From Acanthaster planci (Eukaryota; Echinodermata; Asteroidea; Valvatida; Acanthasteridae), in contig NW_019091482.1 in NCBI RefSeq assembly GCF_001949145.1, positions 18,117-82,116 on the forward strand: a DNA stretch of 64,000 nucleotides. Direction: 5' to 3'. Positions within the stretch are counted from its first letter, which is position 1, and each line of letters begins with the position of its first letter. Both the position numbers and the translations under genes were made by a program. Under the pieces are notes generated by a model, which worked only from the letters and a program-made list of their open reading frames with translations, made no database searches and was not told the DNA's origin. This document shows, in pieces, positions 26,769-38,500 of the stretch.

Positions 26769-28159
26769 ACCTCTATCACAGGTGTGCCTTCACAGAGCGC
26801 GCAAATATAGGATGACTTCGAAGTTATACAACAAAGGGAAAACGATGTTGTTGTTTTCAACATGGCGCTGTCCGAGGGAGATCATCGTGTGTCGCCAGGC
26901 TCAATTTTGCATAGTCTGTACATTGTGGCATGGTGTTTTTATAACTTTGAAATAAAATATACTTGTGTCTCGTTTGCTATGCCTTCTCTAGGAAAACTTC
27001 TACATGCTGCGGGTGACGGACTGCATTATTAATAATTCAACTTAAAGGAAATTAGGCTTAGGCCTATTACACTACCCAAAACCTAAGTAGCCTAGCAAAA
27101 GCGTAAGCTAGCCTAGGCCTATTTTGTCATCTAAACCAAGGCTAGGCTCAAAGGTTCATGACATTCCGTGAGATCTGAGTTTTCCAAGTAGGTATAACAT
27201 CAGCACTTTGTGGCTTATTCATAGGCATTGACATGATTGAGAGACTTGTTTATGCCATGCTATCCATACTCCTACAAAGAATTCTAGTTTGGGCTCCTCG
27301 CTCTGAGAACCAGGCCTTAGGTTTTATGCAGGGTTCATGACATCCGGTGATTTGTTAGTACATTTTCCAAATGTCATAAACTATAGGTAGCATGCTTAGG
27401 AGTATTATACCACTACAAAGGCACAGTTTCTCGTCTCGGATAATGGACGTTATTGCAACCCAAGGTCACAGCAAGGTGAAAGCACCTTTGACTTGTCACA
27501 GTGTAGCAGTTTTCACCACACAGGTCACAAAACTCCCGGGTGTCACAGAGATTTGCATCTTATAACGGGACAAACCTGACCTTGGCTAGTTAAGAATAAA
27601 GATGAAATAACTTTAAAATGTGGCATCAGTTCCTTCTTTGCACATTAACAGGAATGGCTAGGATAAGAGAGTGGAACATATTTTATACTAATACTGTCTC
27701 CCCTTAATAGGAAGAGCAGTTCTATTACAACTCACATGTCCTGTTATAACAGGGAATGTTTAAAAGACTGACCTAAAGTCTTTTTTCTTTTTAATAATTT
27801 GCAGTCCTTTCATAGCAAGGTATTTTTGGCTTGTCCAAGTAAGCTTGCTAGAAAAAGCTCTAGTTGATTGTACCTGTTTAATCTCACTACAAGTAGTAGA
27901 AGCTTAGTAATGAACAGTATTCACGAGACTCATAATTTCACAAATGGAAATATAACTTCTTATCACAGTTTGTTGTTATTTTCCTGTAAACTATAAGACT
28001 ACATGAGCAACTTTCCAAAGTTTTCTACAGATAAATATATGTGGTAAAATACCCTGAGTCTTGAAAATAAAACTGTAATTGGATTGACAGAATGGTTGAA
28101 CAATCGCAGGCAAGTTCCATTTGTATATATATTTGTCATCATATTTTTTATTTGTACAG
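26769..28159. other. Mostly non-coding; possible small first exon near 26862
   Basis: An ATG in good context (caacATGGCG, 26862) opens a 57-codon plus-strand frame starting MALSEGDHRVSPGSILH, resembling the start of a conventional gene, but no clear donor joins it in phase to the exon at 28160. The rest shows several 'aggcctaggcc'-like motifs near 27055-27125 and no other coding signal. Confidence 0.3.
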
Positions 28160-28248
28160 GATTCAGCTGGCTCCACAGCTCCAAGTCGAGTAGCTTTGGG
28201 TTCAAGGTGTCAAAGCTAACTTTAATTTTACAAGACTGCAAAGAATAC
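28160..28248 (+). CDS. Candidate internal exon of an unidentified gene
   Basis: An 89-bp stretch between a good acceptor (tttttatttgtacag, ending 28159) and an excellent donor (GTAAGTGT, from 28249). In the frame entered with one base from an upstream exon it reads FSWLHSSKSSSFGFKVSKLT then LILQDCKEY and ends on a codon boundary. The next candidate exon (28835) starts in the matching phase and stays open, which is the main support. The protein is not recognised. The cysteine and aromatic residues are loosely reminiscent of a small zinc-binding domain, but that is speculation. No complete gene model could be built. Confidence 0.3.
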
Positions 28249-28834
28249 GTAAGTGTTAGTCTTTCAAAGTAAACAAGTACTACTGGTCTAAAGTCTTAAA
28301 TACAGTTTTTACTTAAACTAGAAGCCCCTTGCATTGAATTTAGTTTGTTCCGTTGTCAGTTTGTTTTTCAGATGAACTAATAATCATGCCAATTTGTTTT
28401 TGCTATTTTTTCCTTTTCAATCCGACACAGATTTGTCCAAACAAACATCTTTAAGATACTGCAGCATGAAGATCTACCGTGACTCAGACTAGCAACCCAT
28501 GCCAAAGACAACCTGAAAGTATTGAAGATACATGTATTTATAAGGAGGTATTTTGTGGGAATTACTGCCAAGCACTCAAAGCCCATTATGGAGTACATGT
28601 TGTACAATAATGCTAGAAGAAATTTGGTTGAGTTTCAGGGTTATTAAAAACAGGAAACTAATCAGCATTGGACTCACTGCTGGGTGTTTTACATTTAAAA
28701 TAATTGACTTATGGGTTCCTGAATAATATATTCAACTCATGATACCTTCTAAATCATAGTTACTGCTCTGTATTAACTTTTTACAACAAAGGTTATTTAA
28801 CTTTAACAATGCTATCCATTTTCTTCCCTGTTAG

Positions 28835-28918
28835 GTTGCAGCCACACACTGCAAAGCCTCATGGACATTAACGGAAATTCATTACTACAAATACACCAGG
28901 GGTGGCTCCCAAAATGAG
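28835..28918 (+). CDS. Candidate 84-bp exon, copy 1
   Basis: Flanked by AG (ctgttag) and GT (gaggtgcc), it is 28 codons long in phase 0 and reads VAATHCKASWTLTEIHYY then KYTRGGSQNE. It continues in frame from the candidate exon at 28160-28248 (…LILQDCKEY). Because its length is a multiple of three, tandem inclusion with copy 2 would keep the frame. The donor is weaker than consensus. Function unknown. Confidence 0.3.
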
Positions 28919-28997
28919 GTGCCTTTGTCTTCAGTAAATACAATAATTTAAATTCAATTATATAAACGTCTATGCTATCCATTTTCTTCCCTGTTAG

Positions 28998-29081
28998 GTT
29001 GCAGCCACACACTGCAAAGCCTCATGGACATTAACGGAAATTCATTACTACAAATACACCAGGGGTGGCTCCCAAAATGAG
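28998..29081 (+). CDS. Candidate 84-bp exon, duplicated copy 2
   Basis: Identical to the exon at 28835-28918, with the same acceptor and donor context, produced by the 163-bp tandem duplication. It could be an alternative or additional exon, or a false copy created by assembly. No further downstream exon was identified. Confidence 0.25.
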
Positions 29082-29135
29082 GTGCCTTTGTCTTCAGTAA
29101 ATACAATAATTTAAATTCAATTATATAAACGTCTT

Positions 29136-29979
29136 TTACTTTAACTTTATATGTTTTTTTTCTTGTGCATTTTTTCCACCTATTTTATATTCATCCAACT
29201 AGTGTAACTTCAACAAACTGTTAGTTTGTATCGTGATAGTTTTGGAATTATTCTTTGAGTTGAGTATCACATGAATTTACTTGAAAAATTGCCACAGGCT
29301 CCTAAACTCGATATTATTGTGCGAATTTAAGTCAATTATTCCCCTGTGCTGACAATCACGTTACTACAACGAATTGGTTACATTATAAAGTGACTTTTGA
29401 CATTACAATTTATACCATTGTGACAGAAAATGCAAATTTAACATGATTAGAATTTTGATGTATGAATATGTAATAAATACCTAAGAATGAATCATGTTTG
29501 TGCATAGTTTATGATGTTGCCGTGTGATTTTTTTCCTCTCCAACCTAATGTAGCTTTACGGTTTTCCCCATTGTCAAATTTAACATGATGGTTTTTGGGA
29601 GATCTTTCAAAGTGTGGATTTATACATAACATATACAGTGCCAAACTTGCCCCTTGGATCTTCATAGATTAAGTCCGAAGTGAAAAATACAACCAACCAG
29701 CCAGTAACAATAACGCATTTTCCAAATAGAAACCTGGAGGAGGAAGGTACAAATCAGAACAATTCATTGTTGCCAAGCATACCCCTGCTCGGACAAAAAT
29801 ACACGAGAATAAAGTATCCAGGTACTGTTATTTGATTTTCAAGAACTTTTTTTCTGCAAAAGTCTAAATAACAAAAATCCCACAGAAATGTCAACACTGC
29901 CCTCGGAAGGAAGGCAGAGCGGAGCTGAACTGCCATTCTATGCAAGTTCACGTGGCAACTCCATTATCCTCTCCATTTT
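29136..29979. other. Non-coding stretch without recognised gene
   Basis: No supported coding frame or repeat recognised. Confidence 0.5.
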
Positions 29980-30259
29980 GCGTTTTCACGAAGTGGCAAA
30001 TCTTCGAATTTCAAAGGGCGCGCGCCCGGCGTATAGTTGACCTCTGGAAGTGGCGAATCCGGATTCGCCACTTCGTGGAAACCCTAATCTGCAATTGTGG
30101 CCGATTCGCAATTTTTCAAATTTACGAAACTAGCAAAAATACATATTTTGAGCTTTCAAACTTTGCAGGAAGCATATCAAATACGGTCAGAATATTTAAA
30201 AAAACGAAATTGGTAAAAAAAGATCGATTTTGGACGGATTCGCCACTTCGTGAAAACCC
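29980..30259. mobile_element. MITE-like element(s), family 'GTTTTCACGAAGTGGCG', copy 2
   Basis: Ends are 'gcgttttcacgaagtggc' (29980) and its inverted counterpart 'gccacttcgtgaaaaccc' (ending 30259). Inside, at 30047-30074, two further copies of the terminal motif abut head to head as a perfect 28-bp palindrome centred on 'aatccggatt'. The arrangement reads as two elements joined end to end, or one nested in another. Related termini occur at 26421-26768. No protein is encoded. Confidence 0.72.
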
Positions 30260-30277
30260 AACGTAACCTAACGGCGC

Positions 30278-30813
30278 ACACATTTTACCCGAAATCTCAT
30301 TTCATCCGAATAGAATACCGAAGTAAATACGTCACGCGCACAATTCGTGTGTAAAAGGCATGAGCACGTGAACCAGCGCGTGAACCAACACGCGCGCGTA
30401 CTCCATTCGTTTGCACTGCACTTTCTGGTCCACAGTGACGTCACACTTTGACGTACTCTATTGAGAAAGCATCCAAATTTCAAAAGCATCCGCGTTTAAA
30501 AGCATCCAATCTTTTTTGACGGTGTTTAGCCCGAAGTTCCGAGCCTTTTTTGGACGAATCGGCTATTTTTGGCATCCACATGCGCAGGCAAACTCCTTCA
30601 GCGGTAGGAGATTGCCTGCGCATGCGCATGCAGAAAATAGCCGAATCATCCAAAAAGGTTCGGAATTTCGTGCTGAACACCTTCAAAAAGATTGGATGCT
30701 TTATAATTAAAAACGGATGCTTTTGAAATTTGGACACTTTCTCAATTCAGATCCTTTCTCAATTCAGATGGTTTCTCAATTCGGATGAAATGAGATTTCG
30801 GGTAAAATGCGTG
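30278..30813. mobile_element. Nested foldback / long inverted-repeat element
   Basis: Outer arms of about 33 bp, 'cattttacccgaaatctcat' plus 'ttcatccgaa' (30278-30310), recur inverted at 30780-30812. Within them, 30461-30745 is a second, longer imperfect palindrome. Its arms of about 135 bp share 'gagaaag', 'ccaaatttcaaaagcatccg', 'gcatccaatctttt', 'tttggatgattcggctatt'-like and 'catgcgcaggcaa' segments, meeting near 30600. The outer and inner structures suggest one palindromic element inside another. No open frame of note. Confidence 0.8.
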
Positions 30814-30839
30814 GGTCGAATGACAACTTTCCATTGGGA

Positions 30840-31290
30840 AAAGTGTTCCAATTTTTAAAATAAATTCGGAGTCAACAATTTTAATCCAGTCTTATAAAAT
30901 GTTTGGACTTTAAAAATTCGTTCCAATTTTAAAAAAAATGTTGAATTTGTAAAATCTTATTCGAATTTTGAAAAAGTTCACTCTGTACAAATTTATTCCA
31001 ATCTAGAAAATTATGTTCCGTCTGTACAAATTCATTCGCCCCTTGAACATTCATTCCAATCTAAAAAAAAAACATGTATTGCATCTTTAACATTCCGTTC
31101 GGTTTTTGAAAAATCCATTCCAAAAGTCAACAATAGGATCTTTTTTAAATGACATTCGTTTAAAATACATTGGATTTTTTAAACAGCACTTTCGATTTTG
31201 AAAAAAGGCATTCGATTGTGCAAAGACATATTCCAATCTTTTGGACCCGAAACGTCCTTCGTACTCTGCTTCTCGTATTTTTCTCACGTG
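30840..31290 (+). repeat. Degenerate A/T-rich short-period repeat
   Basis: Loosely repeated phrases of about 30 bp of the type 'ttcattccaatctaaaaa', 'ttcgttccaattttaaaa' and 'ttattcgaattttgaaaa' recur a dozen or so times. Period and boundaries are imprecise. No coding potential. Confidence 0.55.
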
Positions 31291-33371
31291 CCTATTGTAA
31301 CCTCCTCATGTTTACACCGTATATGATTACCTTCCGTTTTATTTACACCCTACAATTATTAGGATTATAGATTATGAACCACAACACTCCAAATATTTAT
31401 ATAGTAAGATAGTGAAATAAATCTATTGAAAACTTATAATTGATCTAGTTAAACAGTCCGTGTCAGCAGCCCAGTGACATAATAAACCATTCATTCCTAT
31501 GGCACAAATTAGAACAATACGAATGATGACTGTGTAAACTAATACCCCCCTTGGTTTCAGCCCTAAACACACGTCAATGCTTGATCAAATTGGCTCATTA
31601 TGCTATCCGAGGCTGAATCGGGCAAAGTCTCCCAGGAAAGGTTAGGTTTCTGTATAACACTCGGCAAAGTGATTGCTTTTAATTGAAACATGCATTTCTA
31701 CATAGAATTGTTTCACAAGAGTGCGCTTTATTGCACCAATGTGGCTCCGAGTCAGACTCCATGTTTTTCTCCACGTTTCACGCAGGACTCTTGAGTTTTC
31801 CATTTCAGTGAAACAACCGACGCCTTGGGATAATTCGGTGCAAGTTTTAAGTTTAAGACGATACGTACAAACATTTATATCACACAAAAGAAGGTTCTTT
31901 CATTTGCACATGCTGTAAATCTACCAGAATATATAAAGGCCCTCTTCAAAAGACCTTCTGCTCTGATTTTACTGGCTTTTTCGTTTTTGTTGTTTTTTGT
32001 TTTGTTTTGTTTTTTTGTTTGTTTTTGTTTGTTTGTTTGTTTTTGTTTTTGTTTTGTTTTTTTTTTTGGTGAGCCGGAGAAGTTAATTTCCCAATATACC
32101 AAAAGCATATGTATATCCGAAAAGGAGGCCGTCAAATTGGAAACCAACTCCCTCTTTTCACCTCAGATGCTTCCACTGAATCACTGCGAACGAGCCAGTT
32201 CGACATCAAAGCAAGGTCATTCTGGAGCAAGTACGCGCACGAGGCCTAATAGGGCCATGCTGATAGGGCCGACTTCACACGAGCGGCCGAATGACCTCGG
32301 ACGCACTTCATTTTCGGCACGCGCTTTCGGAATACCGACGCACATCGCATTGGAATCGCCTAAGGCCGTGTCCGAAACGGGCTTTCAGAGCTACGGCTAG
32401 GTCTATTGTCTGCGCGTCTCCACGCATTTCCAATGGAGTGAAGACCTAGCTCTAGACAAGAGATTCGGATGCAGTCTAAAATTCATTGTTTTAGTTTTAC
32501 TTTACATATTTTAAGGTCGGGAAGAAGGGAAACCAATCTAATATCTCCCATTTACAGGAGAAGTGACGAATAAAGAGAGCTTGTGTACATTTAACGCACG
32601 CAGCAGCCTTTTTGAAGCGTGCATGTATGTTTTTCCAGCAGTAAGTATACAAGCAATCAACTGGGGATCAACACCCTCTGCTCCTTGCCATTTTTAGGAA
32701 CCTACGTTTAAAGGCTGGAAGAAGACGCCCTAAAAGCAAAAACTATGTAGGGGTCTCATTTTGCATGTGCGGTAAAGATCAAAACACAGAGATTAAATGG
32801 CTTCACCAACGGCGACAACTACATGTAGTAACCCCCCTCCTCTTGCACAAATAATTTCCCACCCCCAAGCAACAACATTTTGGATCGGTCCCTAATTTGC
32901 ACGTTTCATTTGAACCACGAATGCAAGATACTAGACCAGTTTCGTGCAAAAGCTGTACCCATAGTGGTCCCGGGTTCGAGGTTAGTCAACAACGTTGCCT
33001 GAGATTTTGCCAGATCTTGAGTCGGGGAAGGGGCCATATGGATTTTTTTTTTAATTAAAAAATATACCCATTGTTTCATCCATACAAGTATCCTCATCGC
33101 CTTCATAAAGACGGTTGTTTTAATTCCTAAAAGAAAATTAAAAATCAAAACAAATTGAAATGCGTCTTAGGATGAGGGAACTTGCCCCTCCTCCACAATA
33201 TCCGCCACCGAACTACACCAGCTCTACCAGCCATGACTTGTCGCGCGGTCCAGGCGGCAGACGCGTACAGGCCCCCAGCTGCACAAGGAAAGGGCGCCGG
33301 AGCAAGGCTCCTTTGGTTAGAACTGCACATCGCTGATTCACGAACGACTGGACAATAAAACGCAAGCGTTG

Positions 33372-33455
33372 CAGTCGCATCGCCAACAAAAAAATGAGCA
33401 CTCCTGATTAACATGGCTCTTTTCAACCAATGAAGGGTGCTTCTGCTGAAGGCGG
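33372..33455 (+). repeat. Dispersed repeat copy 2 (about 83 bp)
   Basis: Matches 6140-6222 in the same orientation, sharing 'catggctcttttcaaccaat' and flanks. Family unknown. Confidence 0.75.
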
Positions 33456-33780
33456 ATAGCCTCAGCACTGTAAGCTAGTTCCCGTTCCCTTACTTGTAAA
33501 CACAATGAAAGGCAGTCAAAACTGCTGCCATTTTATGAAAAAAAAAACACTAAATGCAGGCTGTTCTTTTGTCCACCTAAAAGCGACGAGCACTTAAACG
33601 TATGGGCAGGGACACATTTTGATGGAAACATACACAGCTCCAACCTCTCGATTTCTTGGAGTCAAACTTCTCATCTGCGAAATTTCTTTTCTTGACAATA
33701 TATCTCCCAAATGTTTTTCAAATAATGGGAACGCGCGCGTATAATCGCCTAAAAACATTTTTGTTCCCTTTAATGAGTAA

Positions 33781-33834
33781 CACAGAGCCTTGGGATTTAT
33801 CGGTAAACACAGAACCTTGGAATTTATCGGTAAA
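33781..33834 (+). repeat. 27-bp tandem duplication
   Basis: 'cacagagccttgggattta' at 33781 repeats as 'cacagaaccttggaattta' at 33808, each followed by 'tcggtaaa'. Two copies with two differences. Confidence 0.85.
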
Positions 33835-34374
33835 ATTTCAATTGTGGAATCATACTTATGATATCAGGACCACACGATATATCAGAATATCTGCATGCAG
33901 AAAAAATACCCTCTGTTTATATGTAGTTCATTTTACTAATTACAAACATTTACCGGCATTTTGATACATAGATCATCAGTGAAGTTTCACTGCTCTGTAC
34001 AGACCCATGATGCTAAATCGAACATACTTCGAATTTTACATCTCAGATTAATACCATGCTGCTATTATAAGGCCAGATTTATAACATTTGAAAGGGTCTA
34101 ATCCTTTTGCTATATTCCATAGGCGTTTAATTGTAGATAATTGGATTTTAAAATGAACAGGTAAAAAACCAGCAAGCGTTCGAAGTTAAGAGCAGCGTAA
34201 TTTAAGTGCACTGTATTTACTTCACGGATACACATTTTTGATCTTCGGTACTTTAGACATAACCGGGTAAAACTCAAAAATGTACATTTTGCTCTGTTGA
34301 ACTGATTTTTAAAAGGAGTTCACTGAAAGAGAATGTTGAGCCGGTTGCAGGATTGTTTGTATCGCTCCCCATCC

Positions 34375-35499
34375 TCACTTCCTCCAAGACAAGACGGATT
34401 TCAGCCAGTCGGATGGTTCGGGTATCTGGGAGTAGCGGCAACGAAGGATGCTCCGAAGCACCCCTTTGAATTGAGGATGGTTGACTGTGTATATAATGGG
34501 GTTCACGCAGCTGTTAAAGATGGCGATAGCTGCTCCGTAGAGAGTGAATTTACGACTTGATGGCACGGCTATAGCTAGGAAAAAAGGCGAAACCAAGAGG
34601 ACAAAGACACAAAAGACCATGAAGAGATTCCTAGTGATCGCCAGCTGCTGACGGCTGATTGCGCGCCGGTTGCTTTTGGCAATGTCTGTGGTAGGACATC
34701 TCGATGATTCGGTCTCAATGGCAAAACTGACGGTCGACTCTGCAACTGCTGCCGCGTCACCTTGAGCCGGGCTGGCGTACTGATTGAGTCTCCTCTTCCG
34801 CTTCCTGAAGTGACGTTTGAGATGGATGTAAAGTGCCAAGTAGGAACCGACGATGATAAGCAAGGGGATTGGGTACATGCCAAGAGATTGAGCCAGGTTG
34901 TACTCTGCGGCACGGGGGTGTCCATCTTTATCTAAGCACGAGTAGTCCTGAGCATCGTAGCCCAAATCGCCGATGCCTAGAATTGGCGGCAAGAAGGAAA
35001 CAACTGCTGGAATGACCCAGGTCATAGCGATGATGGAGGAGACTTTACCCGGGGAGTACCAACGGCTGTACGTTGCGGTGGTCTGGGTGATAAGTATGAA
35101 GCGATTGAACGCTATGGCCGCCAGTGAGTAAAGGCTTGTCCCATAACCGGTGGAAAGTTGCATAGCGGCGATTTTACACGGGACCTCGCTGGCTAACGGC
35201 CATGCACCGCGGCTGAGTAAGGCCACAGCCTGCCACGGACAGGACAGGCTGGTCCAGAAATCGGCCACGCTGAGGTTGACCACGAAAGCGTTGGTCACGG
35301 TGCGGAGCTTCTTGGATAGGATGACCGACAAGATCACGAGGCTGTTCCCCACCACTCCCAGGATGGCAACAATGATCCAGCAACAGCTGAAGCCAATGCG
35401 GGCCTGGTAGGGGTACAGCGACGGGCTTGCAGTCGCCGGTTCTTCGGTGGAAACAATATCAACGATCGAAGATGTCTCATTTACGCTTGCCACAGCCAT
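34375..35499 (-). CDS. Rhodopsin-family GPCR, single exon, copy C (intact)
   Basis: Plasma-membrane seven-helix receptor of 374 residues. I chose the ATG at 35499 (MAVASVNETSS) because its position matches the starts of the other intact copies; an in-frame ATG at 35547 would add 16 residues. Seen: N-glycosylation site N7-E-T; TM1 with GN at 51-52; TM2 with NLSVAD (D80); C108 and C188 as the likely disulfide; F-N-R at 131-133 where most class A receptors have D/E-R-Y; W161 in TM4; a Lys/Arg-rich third loop (228-240); TM6 with P305 but no CWxP; NPIIY at 333-337; C354 as a possible palmitoylation site. The C-tail ends IPEPSDWLKSVL. Family assignment to the Tre1/moody/GPR84/melatonin-like group is by motif only; ligand unknown. 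A TATAAATA lies 67 bp upstream. Confidence 0.93.
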   Translation of the reverse strand: MAVASVNETSSIVDIVSTEEPATASPSLYPYQARIGFSCCWIIVAILGVVGNSLVILSVILSKKLRTVTNAFVVNLSVADFWTSLSCPWQAVALLSRGAWPLASEVPCKIAAMQLSTGYGTSLYSLAAIAFNRFILITQTTATYSRWYSPGKVSSIIAMTWVIPAVVSFLPPILGIGDLGYDAQDYSCLDKDGHPRAAEYNLAQSLGMYPIPLLIIVGSYLALYIHLKRHFRKRKRRLNQYASPAQGDAAAVAESTVSFAIETESSRCPTTDIAKSNRRAISRQQLAITRNLFMVFCVFVLLVSPFFLAIAVPSSRKFTLYGAAIAIFNSCVNPIIYTVNHPQFKGVLRSILRCRYSQIPEPSDWLKSVLSWRK

Positions 35500-35565
35500 A
35501 GCTGAAATGACTTCAGAGGAGTGAGATTCAATCTGAACAATATGCAACTGCAGTACCGATATTTG

Positions 35566-35573
35566 TATTTATA
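35566..35573 (-). promoter_or_regulatory. Candidate TATA box of GPCR copy C
   Basis: TATAAATA on the minus strand, 67-74 bp upstream of the chosen ATG at 35499. This would put transcription start about 35-45 bp before the ATG. The segment between (35515-35539) shares 'agaggagtga' and 'gattcaat' with the equivalent position upstream of copy D (41431-41455). Confidence 0.4.
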
Positions 35574-38500
35574 ACAAACCCATGCACCGTGAGAGGAGGA
35601 AAGGAATTTATGATTATTTGCTTTATGCTCAGCCAACAGATCAGCTTGATGATGTTGTGGGCATGCCAGTGTATTAAAATGAGACGTCAACGTGTTATAA
35701 AGAGGCCGTTTAGAAACGCTAAGGGAGTAAATCCCGGGGGACGGAGGTATATTCCCCACGCACGCACACACTACTTTTTTAGGTGGGGGTGGGCTATTGA
35801 ATCATCCTCCACCCGCTTTTTAAAATTAAAGCGAATTGTGAAGAATTTTTCAGACTTCCAACGACTAAAATGCATTCACAATCACTCAAAAACAGGCAAA
35901 ACACTTTTTAAAGGTCATAAATATACCATTATGTATGCACAGTGCAGATGTACACCAATATCATGAACATCCATCATATAGAGTCATTATGGTGTCGTCC
36001 CGCCCACGCATCATTTAAGTGTCAGGCAATCTGTAACATCTTATGCTGTCATTTTCTAAAAACAGAATTTTTTCCAAAGATCGGACGGACAAAACGTCTT
36101 CGGTAAGCCTAAACTCATTATTAAGTAAATAAATAGATACATGACGATAACTAACACGCAAAAGAAGAATTTGGACTGATTCAAAAAAAAGTTTCTGTAC
36201 GAAGCTTAGGAAGTTTATCTCACGTGAATATATCATCTCGTTATCACCCCTTCGATAATGGTATGGTCCAATGTCCGTTCCTTCAGAGCTCCGTACCGAA
36301 GCCTGTTTTCTTTCTTTTTTTTTTTCTTTTTTTTTACAAAATCTTCCATTTTAGCTTTCTGTTTTTCCAATAACAGTAACTCTCATACCCAAAATGCAAG
36401 GATAGTTACCATATTGTTTATTTATGAAGTGATTATGATGGGCACTGACGGCGTGTGGGCGGTTTTTGACCGACGTACGTATGTTCATGGAGAGCGAACA
36501 ATAATTATGTGGTCCATCATGCACGTGTACATGTCCATACATGCACATGTACAGCGTACCTGTGGCTGCGCAGTGACCGTGGTGACTGCAGTCACTTCAC
36601 CGCCAGATAAAAGGTTGTTTATTCGACAAATTCTCAGCATTGCATTGTTGAAGAGGAAACACAAACTCGAAGGTAAATTTGCCAACAACTAGTACTAAAC
36701 GAAGCCATGGAAAATGCATTTTTAGGGCCATAGTCGGTCTGCAGGTCGACATCACCTGTGCATGTGCATTGTATAGGCACTCAGGAACGTTCTGTGGCAC
36801 ATGGATTTTTCCGAGACAAGTTAAACGCGCGAGTTGCGCTTTTTCTTGATTTTTCTAAAAGCAGAGATTTAAAAGAATGGATCAAATTTTTGGGAATATG
36901 ATACACAGTAAATCAAAACCCCCAAAATGGGCCTAGTTTGACAATTGCAACAAATGCAAATCCTACACACTACCCTTAAGGGAGGATCTTGGAATTTTTG
37001 AGTTTACGCTCAAACCGAAGCACTCATTGGCTCGTTTTCTACTTTACAGATTAACGCCGAGCCTCAATTTTGTCAATGCAGAGTGACTGACATGACCGAC
37101 AACGCCTGAATCCAAAAACGTTTCTTTCGAGTAATCTAGCAGTGAAGTGGGAAGTACATATTTTTCAATTGTTTGTTTCTCTAAATGTAAAAAGAAAAAA
37201 TCCTGTGTGTCACGTGCCATTGTGTGTTATTAAAAGTAGGGGGCCTGTATCTTGAAAAAAAATGAAATAGCCTCCAAGCCAAACATGGCTGCTCTGGTGA
37301 CCCCTGAGATGTTGTGCCATTAATTAAGTTTGATTGTGGGTGATACCTGACCCAAGATTTGATCACGAGACCTCAGGAATCTTCAGGTCAAAACCTGGAC
37401 TACCGATGCTTTTCAGTTTGGGCATGCACTGCCAAAATTGCCATATCAGCTCCTTGTTTTTATTCCAATTACCTTTGCAAACGAATTGAAGATCTAATTG
37501 TATAAAGAGGCTGCCACCATAGAAGCAGACTGTATCACTGCCTTTATATGTAATCGTTATGGAAACCAATTTTTCAGAAATTGAAGTGCGGCAGTGGACA
37601 ATTACATGTATTTCTAGCGGCCTGAGCATTATGCGTCTGTGATCAGCCCAACCAAAGACATTAAACGCAACGACCGCCAGATCGTATTAGCAAACTATAA
37701 TGAACACTTTGTGATCTGCACAGCGCCCGATTTAAATCAAAACATTGGGCAAATTCTCCCTCGGTGCATGGTTAAGGCAAGCGTTGAACACGTTGAGATC
37801 TTGCGCCTAAGGAACTTGCCAAGAGACAATCCCGGAAGAGATCGCTTGATCCATCCGCAACAGTTACCTATCTTGTGCGCAGCCGGACCAGTGCCTGAGC
37901 TTTTGGACTGCACTTCCATGTGCGTTGGCACTGAAGCGACATCTTTGCTACACGAAGGACTACACTAGTAATTCAAGAAAAGCTTTCTGAAGTTGCTGAA
38001 TTAAATATATTCTTGGTTACGTGTTTCAAATAGTAAAAAATACTTTCTTTGTTCTTCACTGCGAGGCATCAAGTTAATCGAAGCTATAAATCAAAATACA
38101 ATGAACGAAACTGGATACCCCCCCCCAGAATGACTTTGCGCGCACACACACCTGCATGTCGCTTTAATGAAAAGGACCCCCCCCCTTCCCCATTGAAAGA
38201 CAGAAAAACAGTAAGGCCGGCCAATGGACTAATCTCCCTTAAGGGTCATCGCTACAAAACTCCAAAGAAAGTACGATTTTTCTATCTCCTATTGAAATCG
38301 GACAGAGGAATAACAATGTGCGCTTGTGCATTAAATTACGATTGAAAGTCTCAAATGTTTCTGTCGAGAAGAAAATAAACAGCTGTAAAACATTGCAAAC
38401 GTTTGCCAACTGAGGGCGGTAGAGACGAGCAAACCACCATACAAGCTCTTAACTAATGTCATCAGATGATTTTTGGCATTCTATTTCAAATCTATTGACT

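Larger units (their letters stand above)
28810..29135 (+). repeat. Perfect 163-bp tandem duplication
   Basis: Copy 1 (28810-28972) and copy 2 (28973-29135) appear identical across their length apart from the last base or two. Each holds an acceptor-like 'ttttcttccctgttag', an 84-bp open stretch and a GT after it. Identity implies either a very recent duplication or an assembly artefact. Confidence 0.95.
31291..34374. other. Non-coding stretch with low-complexity and small repeats
   Basis: Contains a T-rich (TTTTG)n-like tract at about 31977-32070, the second copy of the 83-bp dispersed repeat (33372-33455) and a 27-bp tandem duplication at 33781-33834. No supported gene. Open frames across the T-rich tract are compositional. 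Confidence 0.6.

Noticed and set aside
31875-32400. Phe/Cys-rich (plus) and Lys/Gln-rich (minus) frames
   Set aside because: Direct translation of a (TTTTG)n-like low-complexity tract.
34375-35547. Upstream ATG at 35547 as the start of receptor C
   Set aside because: The extra 16 residues have no counterpart in copies D and G, whose starts align with the ATG at 35499.
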